From the NCBI GenBank assembly GCA_946902875.1, contig OX336348.1:15215741-15279740 (forward strand): a stretch of 64,000 bases of DNA. The letters are read 5' to 3'. This document shows positions 21,300 to 32,554 of this stretch, piece by piece (within the stretch, counting starts at the first letter, position 1; every line of letters begins with the position of its first letter). Position numbers and translations under genes: made by a program. The notes beneath the pieces were generated by a model, which saw only the letters and a program-made list of their open reading frames with translations, was not told the origin of the DNA and searched no databases. The DNA is from Nematopogon swammerdamellus. Lineage: Eukaryota > Arthropoda > Insecta > Lepidoptera > Adelidae.

Positions 21300-22460
21300 A
21301 AAAATTTGGTTTTGCGTAGGAATTCCAGATTCAAATATTTTCTGTTATAAAGGCAAATTATTCTTTTTTAAAAATCAGTTGTTCGTTTGTTTTCCCACCG
21401 TTCGGTTTTTTTTTACATCGCTGGTTCTGTGACCATGGAAAAATCTAAATTGCGCGTTGCAATATCATCGACGTGTATGGACCAGGTACCGCAAGTGAAC
21501 GCACTCTGCGTTTTTGGTTTGATCGCTTCCGTTCTGGAAAATTTCATCTCAATGATGAGCCCCGTGGCCGACCGGAGACGAAAGTCGATAACGATGAATT
21601 GAAAGCCATAGTTGAAGCAGATTCATCACAAACCACGTCGGAATTAGCAGCAGCTTTCAATGTACGTAAGCGATAAAACGATACTGATTCATTTACGTCA
21701 AATTGGAAAGATAAAAAAGCTCGGAAAGTGGGTACCGTATGAACTCACTGAACAACAACAACAAAATCGCGTCGAAGCTTGTCTTAACTTGTTGAATGGG
21801 CACAGAAATGGGGGAATTCTGAATTGGATTGTCACTTGTGATGAAAAGTGGATCCTGTATGACAATCGAAAACGTCCGTCACACTAGTCGGACACAGGGG
21901 AGGCAGCCAAACCATGTCCTAAACGCAAATTGAGTCAAAAGAAGTTGCTTGTCAGTATAAGACCTGTGCCGGCATTATTCATTACAGCTTCTTGATACCT
22001 GGCGCAAAAATTACTGCAGATGTGTACTGTGAAGAATTTAAAATGATGATGGATAAGCTCGCTGTCAAACAACCGAGACTTGTCAATTGCTCTAGTCCAC
22101 TCCTTCTTCACGACAACGCTCGCCCACACACCGCACAACAGATCGTCTCAAAACTACAGGAGTTACGAATGGAAACTCTCCGTCACCCACCATATTCACC
22201 AGACCTTGCTCCAACCGATTTCCATTTTTTTTCGAAATTTTGATAACTTTTTACAGGGGAAAAAATTTCAAATCCGACGAGGCAGTGAAAAACGCCTTTA
22301 AAGAGTTCATCGATTCCCATCCCAAGGATTTCTATAGCAGAGGCATCAATGAACTTCCAGTAAAATGGCAAACGTGCATTGATAATAATGGCCATTACTT
22401 CGATTTAAAAAATAAGTATATATTTGTCATAAAAAAAAATTCTTTAATCTTTTCTATATA
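21300..22460 (+). pseudogene. mariner transposase, decayed
   Basis: Several frames together cover a mariner-type transposase that would catalyse cut-and-paste transposition at TA. Seen are a helix-turn-helix part (ERTLRFWFDRFRSGKFHL), the first catalytic Asp in IVTCDEKWILYDN (near 21830), the second in LLHDNARPHTA (near 22115), and the third in SPDLAPTDFHFF (near 22207). There are exactly 34 residues between the second and third Asp, the D,D34D signature of mariner. Frameshifts near 21480, 21660, 21890-21990 and 22230 and several stops inactivate it. The C-terminal part (DFYSRGINELPVKWQTC) is present. The terminal inverted repeats are not clear. Confidence 0.85.
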
Positions 22461-22560
22461 AAACGGCTATTTCATAGGTAAGTACCTAATATTTGTTTTG
22501 CGTCATTTGCCATTTTTGTAATGGTCTGGTACGCGCACCGCTACTGACGTCATTATTATT

Positions 22561-22778
22561 ACATTATTGTCACTTTTGGGTTTTTAGTTAGGTACCTACA
22601 AGGTTAGGCTTAAAATCAGCGGCACTGAAATGCCAGTGCCATATGCTGCGCCTACACATTTTTTTCAATTCAAAACATGTATATTGTATAAAGATTGTAC
22701 CTATATTGTTATTTATTAATAAGGGAATAGAAAAATAAATCATTTTGGATTTGAATTTGAATTTGAATTTGACGTCTG
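22561..22778 (+). mobile_element. LINE 3' tail with (tttgaa)n
   Basis: A non-coding stretch ends with a run of tttgaa hexamers (22748-22771) after aataaatcattttgga. Such hexamer tails are typical of 3' ends of lepidopteran LINEs (known pattern). No coding part remains. Confidence 0.45.
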
Positions 22779-23270
22779 AAAAATAGGTAAAAAAACTTTT
22801 AAGTTAAACGGTTTTATTTAAAAAAAACTAGAAACAAAAAATCTGCTGTACAAAAAACTAGAAAATAATAAGGACACAAACCTGGGCCTTCTTAAGATTT
22901 TACGTCTGGGTAAGAAATCGTGCAGTGCTGTCTTCTCATGTCGGATGCCAAAGGGCACTTTGTGTCGCTGCGTCAGCGGAATCAGTAATAAATTGAGACT
23001 TTTAACAGACTAATATAAAAACGTGGGGCGCATGTTATTACGCATATTATACGCCCCACGTTTTTATATTAGTCTGTTAAAAGTCTCAATTTATTACTGA
23101 TTCCGCTTCCTTCCGCTGATTTATTACTGATTTCTTACCCAGACGTAAAATCTTAAGAAGGCCCAGGTTTGTGTCCTTATTATTTTCTAGTTTTTTGTAC
23201 AGCAGATTTTTTGTTTCTAGTTTTTTTTAAATAAAACCGTTTAACTTAAAAGTTTTTTTACCTATTTTTT
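22779..23270. repeat. Palindrome of E1
   Basis: The arms meet around 23041: acgtggggcg at 23021-23030 pairs with cgccccacgt at 23052-23061. Pairing continues outward through tctcaatttattactgatt and the ttttctagttttttgtacag block to aagttaaacggttttattt. The right arm lacks a ~50-bp block (gacgcagcgacac to agaagacagcac) that both arms of the E2 palindrome retain. Confidence 0.8.
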
Positions 23271-23284
23271 TATTTACTCGTTTT

Positions 23285-23695
23285 TAGTTTGATTTTTGGC
23301 TCGTATCATCACGCAAACTCCTCATCCTTTCCAACTCTCTCATTGCATCTTTGTTACACGGTTTCTTACCTGTCAATTTCTCACAATCAAGCTCCTCAAT
23401 ACATAGCCCTTCTAAAGACTTTACGCAACTCAATGCAATGCAACATACGCTTGACCCTCCTCAAATAGTCTGGAGCCCAAATACACGACAGCATGGTCAA
23501 ATGTACTGCCCTGCATTTTATGGACAGTGGAGGCCCATGACAAAATTATCGGTAACATCCGTCTCTCAGCTGTTCCATTATTAAACTTTACTGGAAACTG
23601 TATGGCTTTTGGATGGATAAGGTGTACGCCGGCCCTTTCAAAATCAATTTGAACAGATGGTATGTCTGTTTCATTCATACATTTGCGTTCGACAA
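23285..23695 (-). pseudogene. Pif1/Helitron-type helicase C-terminus, copy 1
   Basis: On the minus strand the sequence encodes helicase motifs V-VI of the Pif1 superfamily ([19 protein letters not shown], then [18 protein letters not shown]), the part that couples ATP hydrolysis to unwinding in Helitron RepHel proteins. Upstream residues ([20 protein letters not shown]) fit the preceding domain. A 5-bp duplication after the AYVAL codons shifts the frame; the other copy reads [14 protein letters not shown] at that point. The N-terminal motifs and Rep nuclease are missing, replaced by the 130-bp array. Stop signals follow near 23285. Confidence 0.8.
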
Positions 23696-25617
23696 GTATG
23701 TGACACTCGTCCAAACAAACCAAATGAGCCCAAACTCGAGGGGGTTACTAGTAACGGTTGAAGAGTTCCACTGTACACCTCCTGATTCCATCATCAGACC
23801 CTCGTCATCAAGTGTATTGGTAGAAGTATGGGACACTCGTCCAAACCAATCAAATGAGCCCAAACTCGAGGGGGTTACTAGTAACGGTTGAAGAGTTCCA
23901 CTATACACCTCCTGACTCCATCATCAGACCCTCGTCACCAAGTGTATTGGTAGAAGTATGGGAAACTCGTTCAAACCAACCAAATGAGCCCAAACTCGAG
24001 CGGGTTACTAGTAACGGTTGAAGAGTTCCACTATACACCTCCTGACTCCATCATCAGACCCTCGTCACCAAGTGTATTGGTAGAAGTATGGGACACTCGT
24101 CCAAACCAACCATATGAGCCCAAACTCGAGGAGGTTACTAGTAACGGTTGACGAGTTCCACTGTACACCTCCTGACTCCATCATCAGACCCTCGTCACCA
24201 AGTGTCTTGGTAGAAATATGGGACACTCGTCCAAACCAATGATATGAGCCGAAACTCGATGGGGTTACTAGTAACGGTTGAAGAGTTCCACTGTATACCT
24301 CCTGACTCCATCATCAGACCCTCGTCACCAAGTGTATTGGTAGAAGTATGGGACACTCGTCCATACAAACCAAATGATCCCAAACTCGAGGGGGTTACTA
24401 GTAACGGTTGAAGAGTTCCACTGTACACCTCCTGACTCCATCATCAGACCCTGCGTCACCAACAATATTGGTAGAAGTATGGGACACTCGTCCAGACCAA
24501 CCAAATGAGCCCAAACTCGAGGGGGTTACTAGTAACGGTTGAAGCCTCCTGACTCCATCATCAGACCCTCGTCACCAAGTGTCTTGGTAGAAGTATGGGA
24601 CACTCGTCCAAACCAACCATATGAGCCCAAACTCGAGGAGGTTACTAGTAACGGTTAAAGAGTTCCACTGTACACCTCCTGATTCCATCATCACACCCTC
24701 GTCACCAAGTGTATTGGTAGAAGTATGGGACACTCGTCCAAACCAACCAATTGGGCCCAAACTCGAGGGGGTTACTAGTAACGGTTGAAGAGTTCCACTA
24801 TACACCTCCTGACTCCATCATCAGACCCTCATCACCAAGTGTATTGATAGAAGTACGGGACACTCGTCCAAACAAACCAAATGAGCCCAAACTCGAGGGG
24901 GTTACTAGTAACGGTTGAAGAGTTCCACTCTACACCTCCTGACTCCATCATCAGACTCTCGTCACCAAGTGTATTGGTAGAAGTATGGGACACTCGTCCA
25001 AACCAACCTTAAGAGCCCAAACTCAAGGGGGTTACGAGTAACGGTTGAAGAGTTCCACTGTATACCTCCTAACTCCGTCATCAGACCCTCGTCACCAAGT
25101 ATATTGGTAGAAGTATGGGACACTCGTCCATACAAACCAAATGATCCCAAACTCGAGGGGGTTACTAGTAACGGTTGAAGAGTTCCACTGTACACCTCCT
25201 GACTCCATCATCAGACCCTGCGTCACCAACAATATTGGTAGAAGTATGGGACACTCGTCCAAACCAACCAAATGAGCCCAAACTCGAGGGGGTTACTAGT
25301 AACGGTTGAAGAGTTCCACTGTACACCTCCTGACTCCATCATCAGACCCTCGTCACCAAGTGTCTTGGTAGAAGTATGGGACACTCGTCCAAACCAACCA
25401 TATGAGCCCAAACTCGAGGAGGTTACTAGTAACGGTTGAAGAGTTCCACTGTACACCTCCTGACTCCATCATCAGACCCTCGTCACCAAGTGTATAGGTA
25501 GAAGTATGGGACACTCGTCCAAACCAACCATAAGAGCCCAAACTCGAGGAGGTTACTAGTAACGGTTGAAGAGTTCCACTGTCCACCTCCTGACTCCATC
25601 ATCAGACCCTCGTTACC
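23696..25617 (+). repeat. 130-bp minisatellite array of E1 (~15 copies)
   Basis: All units run in the same orientation (ttactagtaacggttgaag, then ctccatcatcagaccctcgt). Copies differ mostly by single substitutions. One unit at about 24545 is shortened, and two units have the insertion ccctgcgtcaccaacaat (24460 and 25226), which marks a duplication of a block of several units. The 77-residue frames starting once per unit are by-products. Confidence 0.95.
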
Positions 25618-25797
25618 AAGTTGAAATTATCATAATATTGTATTGTCACGAGAACTCAATGTGTGTGCAAAGTTTCATAAAAATCGGTTCAGTAGAAGTA
25701 GTTGAAAAAGTTGTCGCAAGATTTGAAACAAAGATAGTAACAAACAAACAAACAAACAAATATACGGAGTCAAGCTAAATAAAACCGTTTAAAAACA
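25618..25797 (+). repeat. Terminal module of E1
   Basis: The module reads gttgaaattatcataatatt, then tgtgtgcaaagtttcataaa, then (acaa)n, then agtcaagctaaataaaaccg. It is shared with 2776-2929 and 31887-32040. Confidence 0.8.
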
Positions 25798-26361
25798 TGT
25801 TCTGGTTATCTAAGATCGGCAATTCAACAACATTCCGAAAATCAGACGGAATACTATGACACCGTTCGGTCAGATTGGTTGCCATTTTTATTAAAAAATA
25901 CCGTCAGGAGACGCTACACGAAAAAAATTTAGTATCGTGTTGAGGACAATCGAATCTATGGATTTTATGCGGTTTTGAACGTAATACTATGAGACAAAAA
26001 TATTGGTTGTGGGATCTCGTACTATAATAGTAGTAAAGCTACTGTATAACAGAGGGCGCTGTTTATTTCAATTGTTCTAGAATCATCTATGAAAATTATT
26101 TATTATTTTAAATTATTGAATAAATATACACAATACTTACGAAAATAAACTGATTACACATTAAGTCGTATTTTTATATCGAGATTTGCGGCAATACCGT
26201 AATGCGCAACTCGGCATATTTCCTTAGATTGCCTTCTTTCTCTAGCACACGAATACGACCTCACATGCGGACTAGTGGCACTAGACTGAACGACTTTGTA
26301 CCTGTAGGATCTAAGTAGTAGATTAAGATTTTGTTCTTGTTGTCCGGTCTATATGGAAGAG
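25798..26361. other. Gene-free stretch
   Basis: No protein-like frame. Mixed AT-rich sequence with a polymorphic-looking junction at the right, where SINE-A starts. Confidence 0.4.
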
Positions 26362-26550
26362 GGTTTTTTGTTTTTATGGAAACTGACACGTTTGGCTACA
26401 TCACCTACAACGTCCGTGATGTCAGCCCATAGCACGGGGTGAACTAGGTGCCATGTCAGTGCTTCCCCCTTTGATCGTGCCGGCTACACTGAACTGGTCG
26501 GAAAACACAAACTATATACATAGCCGTTCCGACCGTTTCGGGTGGGTTTA
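26362..26550 (-). mobile_element. SINE-A copy, minus strand
   Basis: It opens with a T-rich tail (the poly-A end of the element), then atggaaactgacacg, ccgtgatgtcagcccatag and cggctacactgaactgg, ending cgaccgtttcggg. The 5' half is missing. Confidence 0.7.
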
Positions 26551-26609
26551 ATGTCTTTGTTTTTAGCATTAGAATTTGTTTAATTATCTGTCTTGATTTC
26601 TTGATACAA

Positions 26610-26815
26610 GGTGCAGTTGAGGAGTTCCTATGGTCACTTCCGGCTCCATCATCAGACTAGCTCCATGGTACCATATTATTGCATTGTCACCGAAGTTACA
26701 CATGTAGGCCTTTCAGCTCAATCGGATGTCAGCAAGTACATGAACAAATTATTAAAAATTTTGAACTGGAAAGACAGATATACGAACGAATCAAGCTAAA
26801 TATAAGCTTGTAAAA
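26610..26815 (+). repeat. Diverged terminal module related to the 130-bp family
   Basis: A single gagttcctatgg / ccggctccatcatcagac unit is followed by a terminal segment ending gaatcaagctaaatataagc. Unit and end have the same arrangement as in E1 and E2 but differ in sequence. The unit type recurs as three tandem copies at 55570-55895 and one at 50195-50310, so there is a second subfamily. Confidence 0.55.
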
Positions 26816-26819
26816 AAAT

Positions 26820-27110
26820 TACACGCCCTGGTCGTGAAAATCCGTCCAAACTAGGACCTAAATTCACTCTGTCCACAAGTTCTCGGATTGTTCACTCAAT
26901 CCGAGGACTTGTGTGTAATTTAAGAAAATCCCTTCAAACGAGGACCTAAACACTCTGTCTAGTAAAGTTACCAATCCAAGGACTTGTGTGGAAAAAGAAA
27001 ATCTCTCCAAACGAGGACCTAAACACACTGTCTAGTGGAGTTTCCAATCCGAGGACTTGAGTGTAAATTCACACATAAGTCCTCGAAAAGTACTAACAAC
27101 ATGACTAGTG
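26820..27110. repeat. Cluster of cgaggac motifs, second
   Basis: Contains aaacgaggacctaaacac (twice), aatccgaggacttg (twice) and near variants on both strands, spaced 40-70 bp. Here the spacing suggests an imperfect ~85-bp repeat (fccaa/acgaggacctaaacactctgtctagt type blocks near 26940 and 27010). Related to 16320-16810. Confidence 0.6.
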
Positions 27111-27369
27111 TGTTAAAGGTAGTGTGTGAACATCGATAGTGGCGCCGCCCTGGTGGTCACACACTGTCGGAGTGTGAACATGAAAAAACTATGACCAAAG
27201 GTTCATCTAAGATTTTCTTGTTAAATATTGTTCTGAAGACACTAGTCTTCAGATACTTTTCTTCGACTATGTTCTATTCCATTTGGCATCTGCCTGAAAT
27301 CTACCAAGACTCGACTTGAAAAATCAAATACAAAACGAGGTTCCAAGCTTTTAATTCATATTATAAATA

Positions 27370-27907
27370 AAAATCTGTAAAAGAACTTTTAAGTTAAACG
27401 GTTTTATTAAAAAAAACTAGAAAAAAAAACATCAGCTGTACAAAAATCTAGAAAACAAGAAGGACACAAACCTGGGCCATCTTAAGATTTTACGTCTGGG
27501 TAAGAAATCGTGCAATACTAGCGTGCTGTCTTCTCATGTTGGATGCCAAAGGGCACTTGTGTCGCTGCGTCAGCGGAATAAGTAATAAATTGAGACTTTT
27601 AACAGACTAATATAAAAACGTGGGGCGCATGTTTACGCATATTATACGCCCCACGTTTTATATTAGTCTGTTAAAAGTCTCAATTTATTACTTATTCCGC
27701 TGACGCAGCGACACAAAGTGCCCTTTGGCATCCGACATGAGAAGACAGCACGCTAGTATTGCACGATTTCTTACCCAGACGTAAAATCTTAAGAAGGTCC
27801 AGGTTTGTGTCCTTCTTATTTTCTAGTTTTTTGTACAGCTGATGTTTTTTTTCTAGTTTTTTTTAATAAAACCGTTTAACTTAAAAGTTTTTTTACAGAT
27901 TTTTTTA
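27370..27907. repeat. Palindrome of E2, ~258-bp arms
   Basis: The arms 27370-27627 and 27648-27907 are reverse complements with few differences and a loop of about 20 nt (around 27628-27647). cgtggggcg at 27619 pairs with cgccccacg at 27648. It lies directly downstream of the helicase stop codon, as read on the minus strand. Confidence 0.85.
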
Positions 27908-27940
27908 TTTAATCGTTTTTAGTTTGGTTTTTGGCTCGTA

Positions 27941-28262
27941 TCATTCATTACGCAAACTCCTCATCCTTTCCAACTCTCTCATTGCATCTTTGTTACACGG
28001 TTTCTTACCTGTCAATTTCTCACAATCAAGCTCCTCAATACATAGCCCTTCTAAAGACTTTACGCGACTCAATGCAACATACGCTTGACCCTCCTCAAAT
28101 AGTCTGGAGCCCAAATACACGACAGCATGGTCAACAGTACTGCCCTGCATTTTATGGACAGTGGGGGCCCATGACAAAATTATCGGTAACATCCGTCTCT
28201 CAGCTGTTCCATAATTAAACTTTGCTGGAAACTGTATGGCTTTAGGATGGATAAGGTGTACG
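27941..28262 (-). pseudogene. Pif1/Helitron-type helicase C-terminus, copy 2
   Basis: The open frame reads [15 protein letters not shown], then [52 protein letters not shown] and a C-terminus rich in Arg/Glu ([13 protein letters not shown]), with the stop at 27941-27943. Motifs V and VI (VHKMQGS, YVALSR) are intact, unlike copy 1. About 107 residues remain; N-terminal helicase motifs and any Rep domain are absent. The frame runs upstream into the 130-bp array, which is not part of the protein. Helicases of this kind drive rolling-circle transposition of Helitrons; a cellular Pif1 origin is less likely given the repeat context. Confidence 0.8.
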
Positions 28263-28269
28263 AACAGTC

Positions 28270-31200
28270 CACCTCCTGCCTCCATAATCAGATACTCGTC
28301 ACCAAGTGTATTGGTAGAAGTATGGAACACTCGTCCAAACCAACCAAATGAGCCCAAACTCGACGGGGTGTAACGGTTGAAGAGTTCCACTGTACACCTT
28401 CTGACTCCATCATCAGACCTTCGTCGCCAAGTGTATTGGTAGAAGTATGGGACACTCGTCCAAACAAACCAAATGAGCCTAAGTTCCACTGTCCACCTCC
28501 TGACTCCATCATCAGACCCTCGTTACCAAGTGTATTGGTAGAAGTATGGGACACTCGTCAAAACCAACCAAATGAGCGCAAATTCGAGGGGGTTACTAGT
28601 AACGGTTGAATAGTTCCACTGTACATCTCCTGACTCCAACATCAGACCCTCGTCACCAAGTGTATTGGTAGAAGTATGGGACACTCGTCCAAACCAATCA
28701 AATGAGCCCAAACTCGAGGGGGTTACTAGTAACGGTTGAAGAGTTCCACTGTCCACCTCCTGACTCCATCATCAGACCCTCGTTACCAAGTGTATTGGTA
28801 GAAGTATGGGACACTCGTCAAAACCAACCAAATGAGCCCAAATTCGAGGGGGTTACTAGTAACGTTACTAGTAAAGTAGAAGTATGGGACACTCGTCCAA
28901 ACCAACCAAATGAGCCCAAACTCGAGGGGGTTACTAGTAACGGTTGAAGAGTTCCACTGTCCACCTCCTGACTCCATGATCAGACCTTCGTCACCAAGTG
29001 TATTGGTAGAAGTATGGGACACTCGTCCAAACTAACCATATAGGCCCAAACTCGAGGGGGTTACTAGTAACGGTTGAAGAGTTCCACTGTACACCTTCTG
29101 ACTCCATTATCAGACCTTCGTCGCCAAGTGTATTGGTAGAAGTATGGGACACTCGTCCAAACAAACCAAATGAGCCTAAGTTCCACTGTCCACCTCCTGA
29201 CTCCATCATCAGACCCTCGTTACCAAGTGTATTGGTAGAAGTATGGGACACTCGTCAAAACCAACCAAATGAGCGCAAATTCGAGGGGGTTACTAGTAAC
29301 GGTTGAATAGTTCCACTGTACATCTCCTGACTCCAACATCAGACCCTCCTCACCAAGTGTATTGGTAGAAGTATGGGACACTCGTCCAAACGAATTAAAT
29401 GAGCCCAAACTCGAGGGGGTTACTAGTAACGGTTGAAGAGTTGCACTGTCCACCTCCTGACTCCATCATCAGACCCTCGTTACCAAGTGTATTGGTAGAA
29501 GTATGGGACACTCGTCAAAACCAACCAATTGAGCCCAAATTCGAGGGGGTTACTAGTAACGTTACTAGTAAAGTAGAAGTATGGGACACTCGTCCAAACC
29601 AACCAAATGAGCCCAAACTCGAGGGGGTTACTAGTAACGGTTGAAGAGTTCCACTGTCCACCTCCTGACTCCATGATCAGACCTTCGTCACCAAGTGTAT
29701 TGGTAGAATTATGGGACACTCGTCCAAACTAACCATATAGGCCCAAACTCGAGGGGGTTACTAGTAACGGTTGAAGAGTTCCACTGTACACCTCCTGACT
29801 TCATCGTCAGACCCTCGTCACCAAGTGTATTGGTAGAAGTATGGGAAACTCGTCCAAACCAACGAAATGAGCCCAAAGTCGAGTGGCTTAATAGTAACGG
29901 TTGAAGAGTTCCACTGTCCACCTCCTGACTCCATCATCAGACCCTCGTTACCAAGTGTATTGCTAGAAGTATGGGACACTCGTCCAAACCAACCAAATGA
30001 GCCCAAATTCGATGGGGTTACTAGTAACGGTTGAAGAGTTCCACTGTACATCTCCTGACTCCAACATCAGACCCTCGTCACCAAGTGTATTGGTAGAAGT
30101 ATGGGCCACTCGTCCAAACCAACCAAATTATCCCAATCTCGAGGGGGTTACTAGTAACGGTTGAAGAGTTCCACTGTCCACCTCCTGACTCCATCATCAG
30201 ACCCTCGTTACCAAGTGTATTGCTAGAAGTATGGGACACTCATAAAAACCAACCAAACGAGCCAAAACTCGAGGGGGTTACTAGTAACGGTTGAAGAGTT
30301 CCACTGTCCAACTCCTGACTCCATCATCAGACCCTCGTCATCAAGTGTATTGGTAGAAGTATGGGCCACTCGTCCAAACTAACCATATGGGCCCAAATTT
30401 GAGGGGGTTATTAGTAACGGTTGAAGAGTTCCACTGTACACCTCCTGACTCCATCATCAGACCCTCGTCACCAAGTGTATTGGTAGAAGTATGGGCCACT
30501 CGTCCAAACCAACCAAATGAGCCCAAACTCGAGGGGTTTACTAGTAACGGTTGAAGAGTTCCACTGTATACCTCCTGACTCCATCATAAGACCCTCGTCA
30601 CCAAGTGTATTGGTAGAAGTATAGGACACTCGCCCAAACTCGAGGCGGTTACTAGTAACGGTTGAAGAGTTCCACTGTTACACCTCCTGACTCCATCATC
30701 AGACCCTCGTCACCAAATGTATTTGTAGAAGTATGGGCCACTCGTCCAAACCAACCAAATAATCCTAAACTCGAGGGGGTTACTAGTAACGGTTGAAGAG
30801 TTCCACTGTCCACCTCCTGACTCCATCATCAGACCCTCGTCACGAAGTGTATTGGTAGAAGTATGGGACACTCGTCCAAACTGATCATATGGGCCCAAAC
30901 TCGAGGGGGTTACTAGTAACGGTTGAAGAGTTCCACTGTACACCTCCTGACTTCATCATCAGACCCTCGTCACCAGGTGTATTAGTAGAAGTATGGGACA
31001 CTCGTCCAAACCAACGAAATGAGCCCAAACTCGAGGGGGTTACTAGTAACGGTTGAAGAGTTCCACTGTCCACCTCCTGACTCCAACATCAGACCCTCGT
31101 CACCAAGTGTATTGGTAGAAGTATGGGACGCTCGTCCAAACCAACCAAATGAGCTCAAACTCGAGGGGGTTACTAGTAACGGTTGAAGAGTTCCACTGTC

Positions 31201-31886
31201 CACCTCCTGACTCCATCATCAGACCCTCGTTACCAAGTGTATTGCTAGAAGTATGGGACACTCATCAAAACTAACCAAATGAGCCCAAACTCGAGGGGGT
31301 TACTAGCAACGGTTGAAGAGTTCCACTGTCCACCTTCTGACTCCATCATCAGACCCTCGTCATCAACTGTATTGGTAGAAGTGTGGGGCACTCGTCCAAA
31401 CTAACCATATGGGCCCAAATTCGAGGGGGTTATTAGTAACGGTTGAAGAGTTCCACTGTACACCTCCTGACTCCATCATCAGACCCTCGTCGCCAAGTGT
31501 ATTGGTAGAAGTATGGGCCACTCGTCCAAACCAACCAAATGAGCCCAAACTCGAGGGGGTTACTAGTAACGGTTGAAGAGTTCCACTGTCCACCTCCTGA
31601 CTCCATCATCAGACCCTCGTCACCAAGTGTATTGGTAGAAGTATGGGACGCTCGTCCAAACCAACCAAATGAGCCCAAACTCGAGGGGGTTACTAGTAAC
31701 GGTTGAAGAGTTGCACTGTCCACCTCCTGACTCCATCATCAGACCCTCGTTACCAAGTGTATTGGTAGAAGTATTGGACACTCGTACAATCCAACCAAAT
31801 GAGCCCAAACTCGAGGGGGTTACTAGTAACGGTTGAAGAGTTCCACTGTCCACCTCCTGACTCCATCATCAGACCCTCGTTACCAA
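28270..31886 (+). repeat. 130-bp minisatellite array of E2 (~28 copies)
   Basis: Units are head to tail at 130 bp (for example tactagtaac at 31041 and 31171). Higher-order structure is visible: a block of several units at about 28270-28990 is repeated at about 28990-29720 with the same private variants (the shortened unit gcctaagttccactgtcc and the gtaacgttactagtaaag deletion). Partial units occur at 28488, 28865 and 30630. Confidence 0.95.
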
Positions 31887-32045
31887 GTTGAAATTATCAT
31901 AATATTGTATTGTCACGAGAACTTAATGTGTGTGCAAAGTTTCATAAAAATCGTTTCAGTCGAAGTAGCTGAAAAAGTTGTCGCAAGATTTGAAACAAAG
32001 ATAGAAACAAATATGCGGAGTCAAGCTAAATAAAACCGTTTAAAA
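31887..32045 (+). repeat. Terminal module of E2
   Basis: Reads gttgaaattatcataatatt to gtcaagctaaataaaaccgt. Differs from the E1 module by a few bases and a shorter (acaa)n run. Confidence 0.8.
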
Positions 32046-32554
32046 AACAAGGTGATCTACAAAATAAGCACACATTAAGAGATAGAAATAAGTTGGCAAT
32101 GCCACCAACTAAGTCAAAACTTTCTGATTTGTTTTGACTATTTATCGATAAAAAAAAATTACCATTTTCCGGACTATTTAAGAACACTGACACCATTATA
32201 CAAATTCGAAAATAATATAAAACAATTTAAGTCAATATATTATTAATAATTTATTTTAAATATTACTTTAATTTGGATAGGTCTGTTTTGTTGTGTTTAC
32301 TTTTTTGTAGCGTGAATTTGAGTTTTTGTCATGAATTATTATTTTTAATTGAATAGTTTTGTGAGTTTTTATTAGTGATTTGTATTGTTAATTGTATTAT
32401 TTGGTTTGTACCTACTAACTGTCTGTATACATAACGGTGGTAAAAAGATTGAATAAATAAATAAATAAATACATACGAGTATGTCAGGCGAGTGGCACAT
32501 CTTAGCTAAGTGCGTAAATTGTACCTTGTATGCAGTATGTAATGTTTGTTGCAG
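32046..32554. other. Gene-free stretch, probable intron or flank
   Basis: AT-rich, with an (aaat)n run at 32452-32470 that looks like the 3' tail of a short LINE. It ends in the splice acceptor tttgttgcag at 32545-32554. Confidence 0.4.

Larger units (their letters stand above)
22779..25797. mobile_element. Composite element E1: hairpin, helicase end, 130-bp array
   Basis: From left to right: a large palindrome (22779-23270), the C-terminus of a Pif1/Helitron-type helicase on the minus strand, about 15 copies of the 130-bp unit, and the terminal module ending aataaaaccgtttaaaaac. The left end (agttaaacggttttattt) is the reverse complement of the right end (aataaaaccgttta), so the unit is bounded by inverted copies. 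A second element, 27370-32045, has the same order. This suggests one family, possibly a Helitron/Helentron derivative with an internal minisatellite. The Rep domain is absent. Confidence 0.6.
27370..32045. mobile_element. Composite element E2: hairpin, helicase end, 130-bp array
   Basis: Same order as E1: palindrome (27370-27907), helicase C-terminus (27941-28262, minus), about 28 copies of the 130-bp unit (28270-31886), terminal module to aataaaaccgtttaaaaaac. The two ends are inverted copies of aagttaaacggttttatt. It is longer and better preserved than E1. It may represent the same insertion unit in two states or two separate insertions. Confidence 0.6.

Noticed and set aside
23675..31853. 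Conserved ~77-residue minus-strand frames in E1 and E2
   Set aside because: Same explanation. Similarity between frames reflects DNA repeat similarity; variants include frameshifts and stops with no sign of protein-level constraint.
23696..31886. CRISPR array
   Set aside because: Regular spacing, but the whole 130-bp unit is repeated with no unique spacers, and the genome is eukaryotic.
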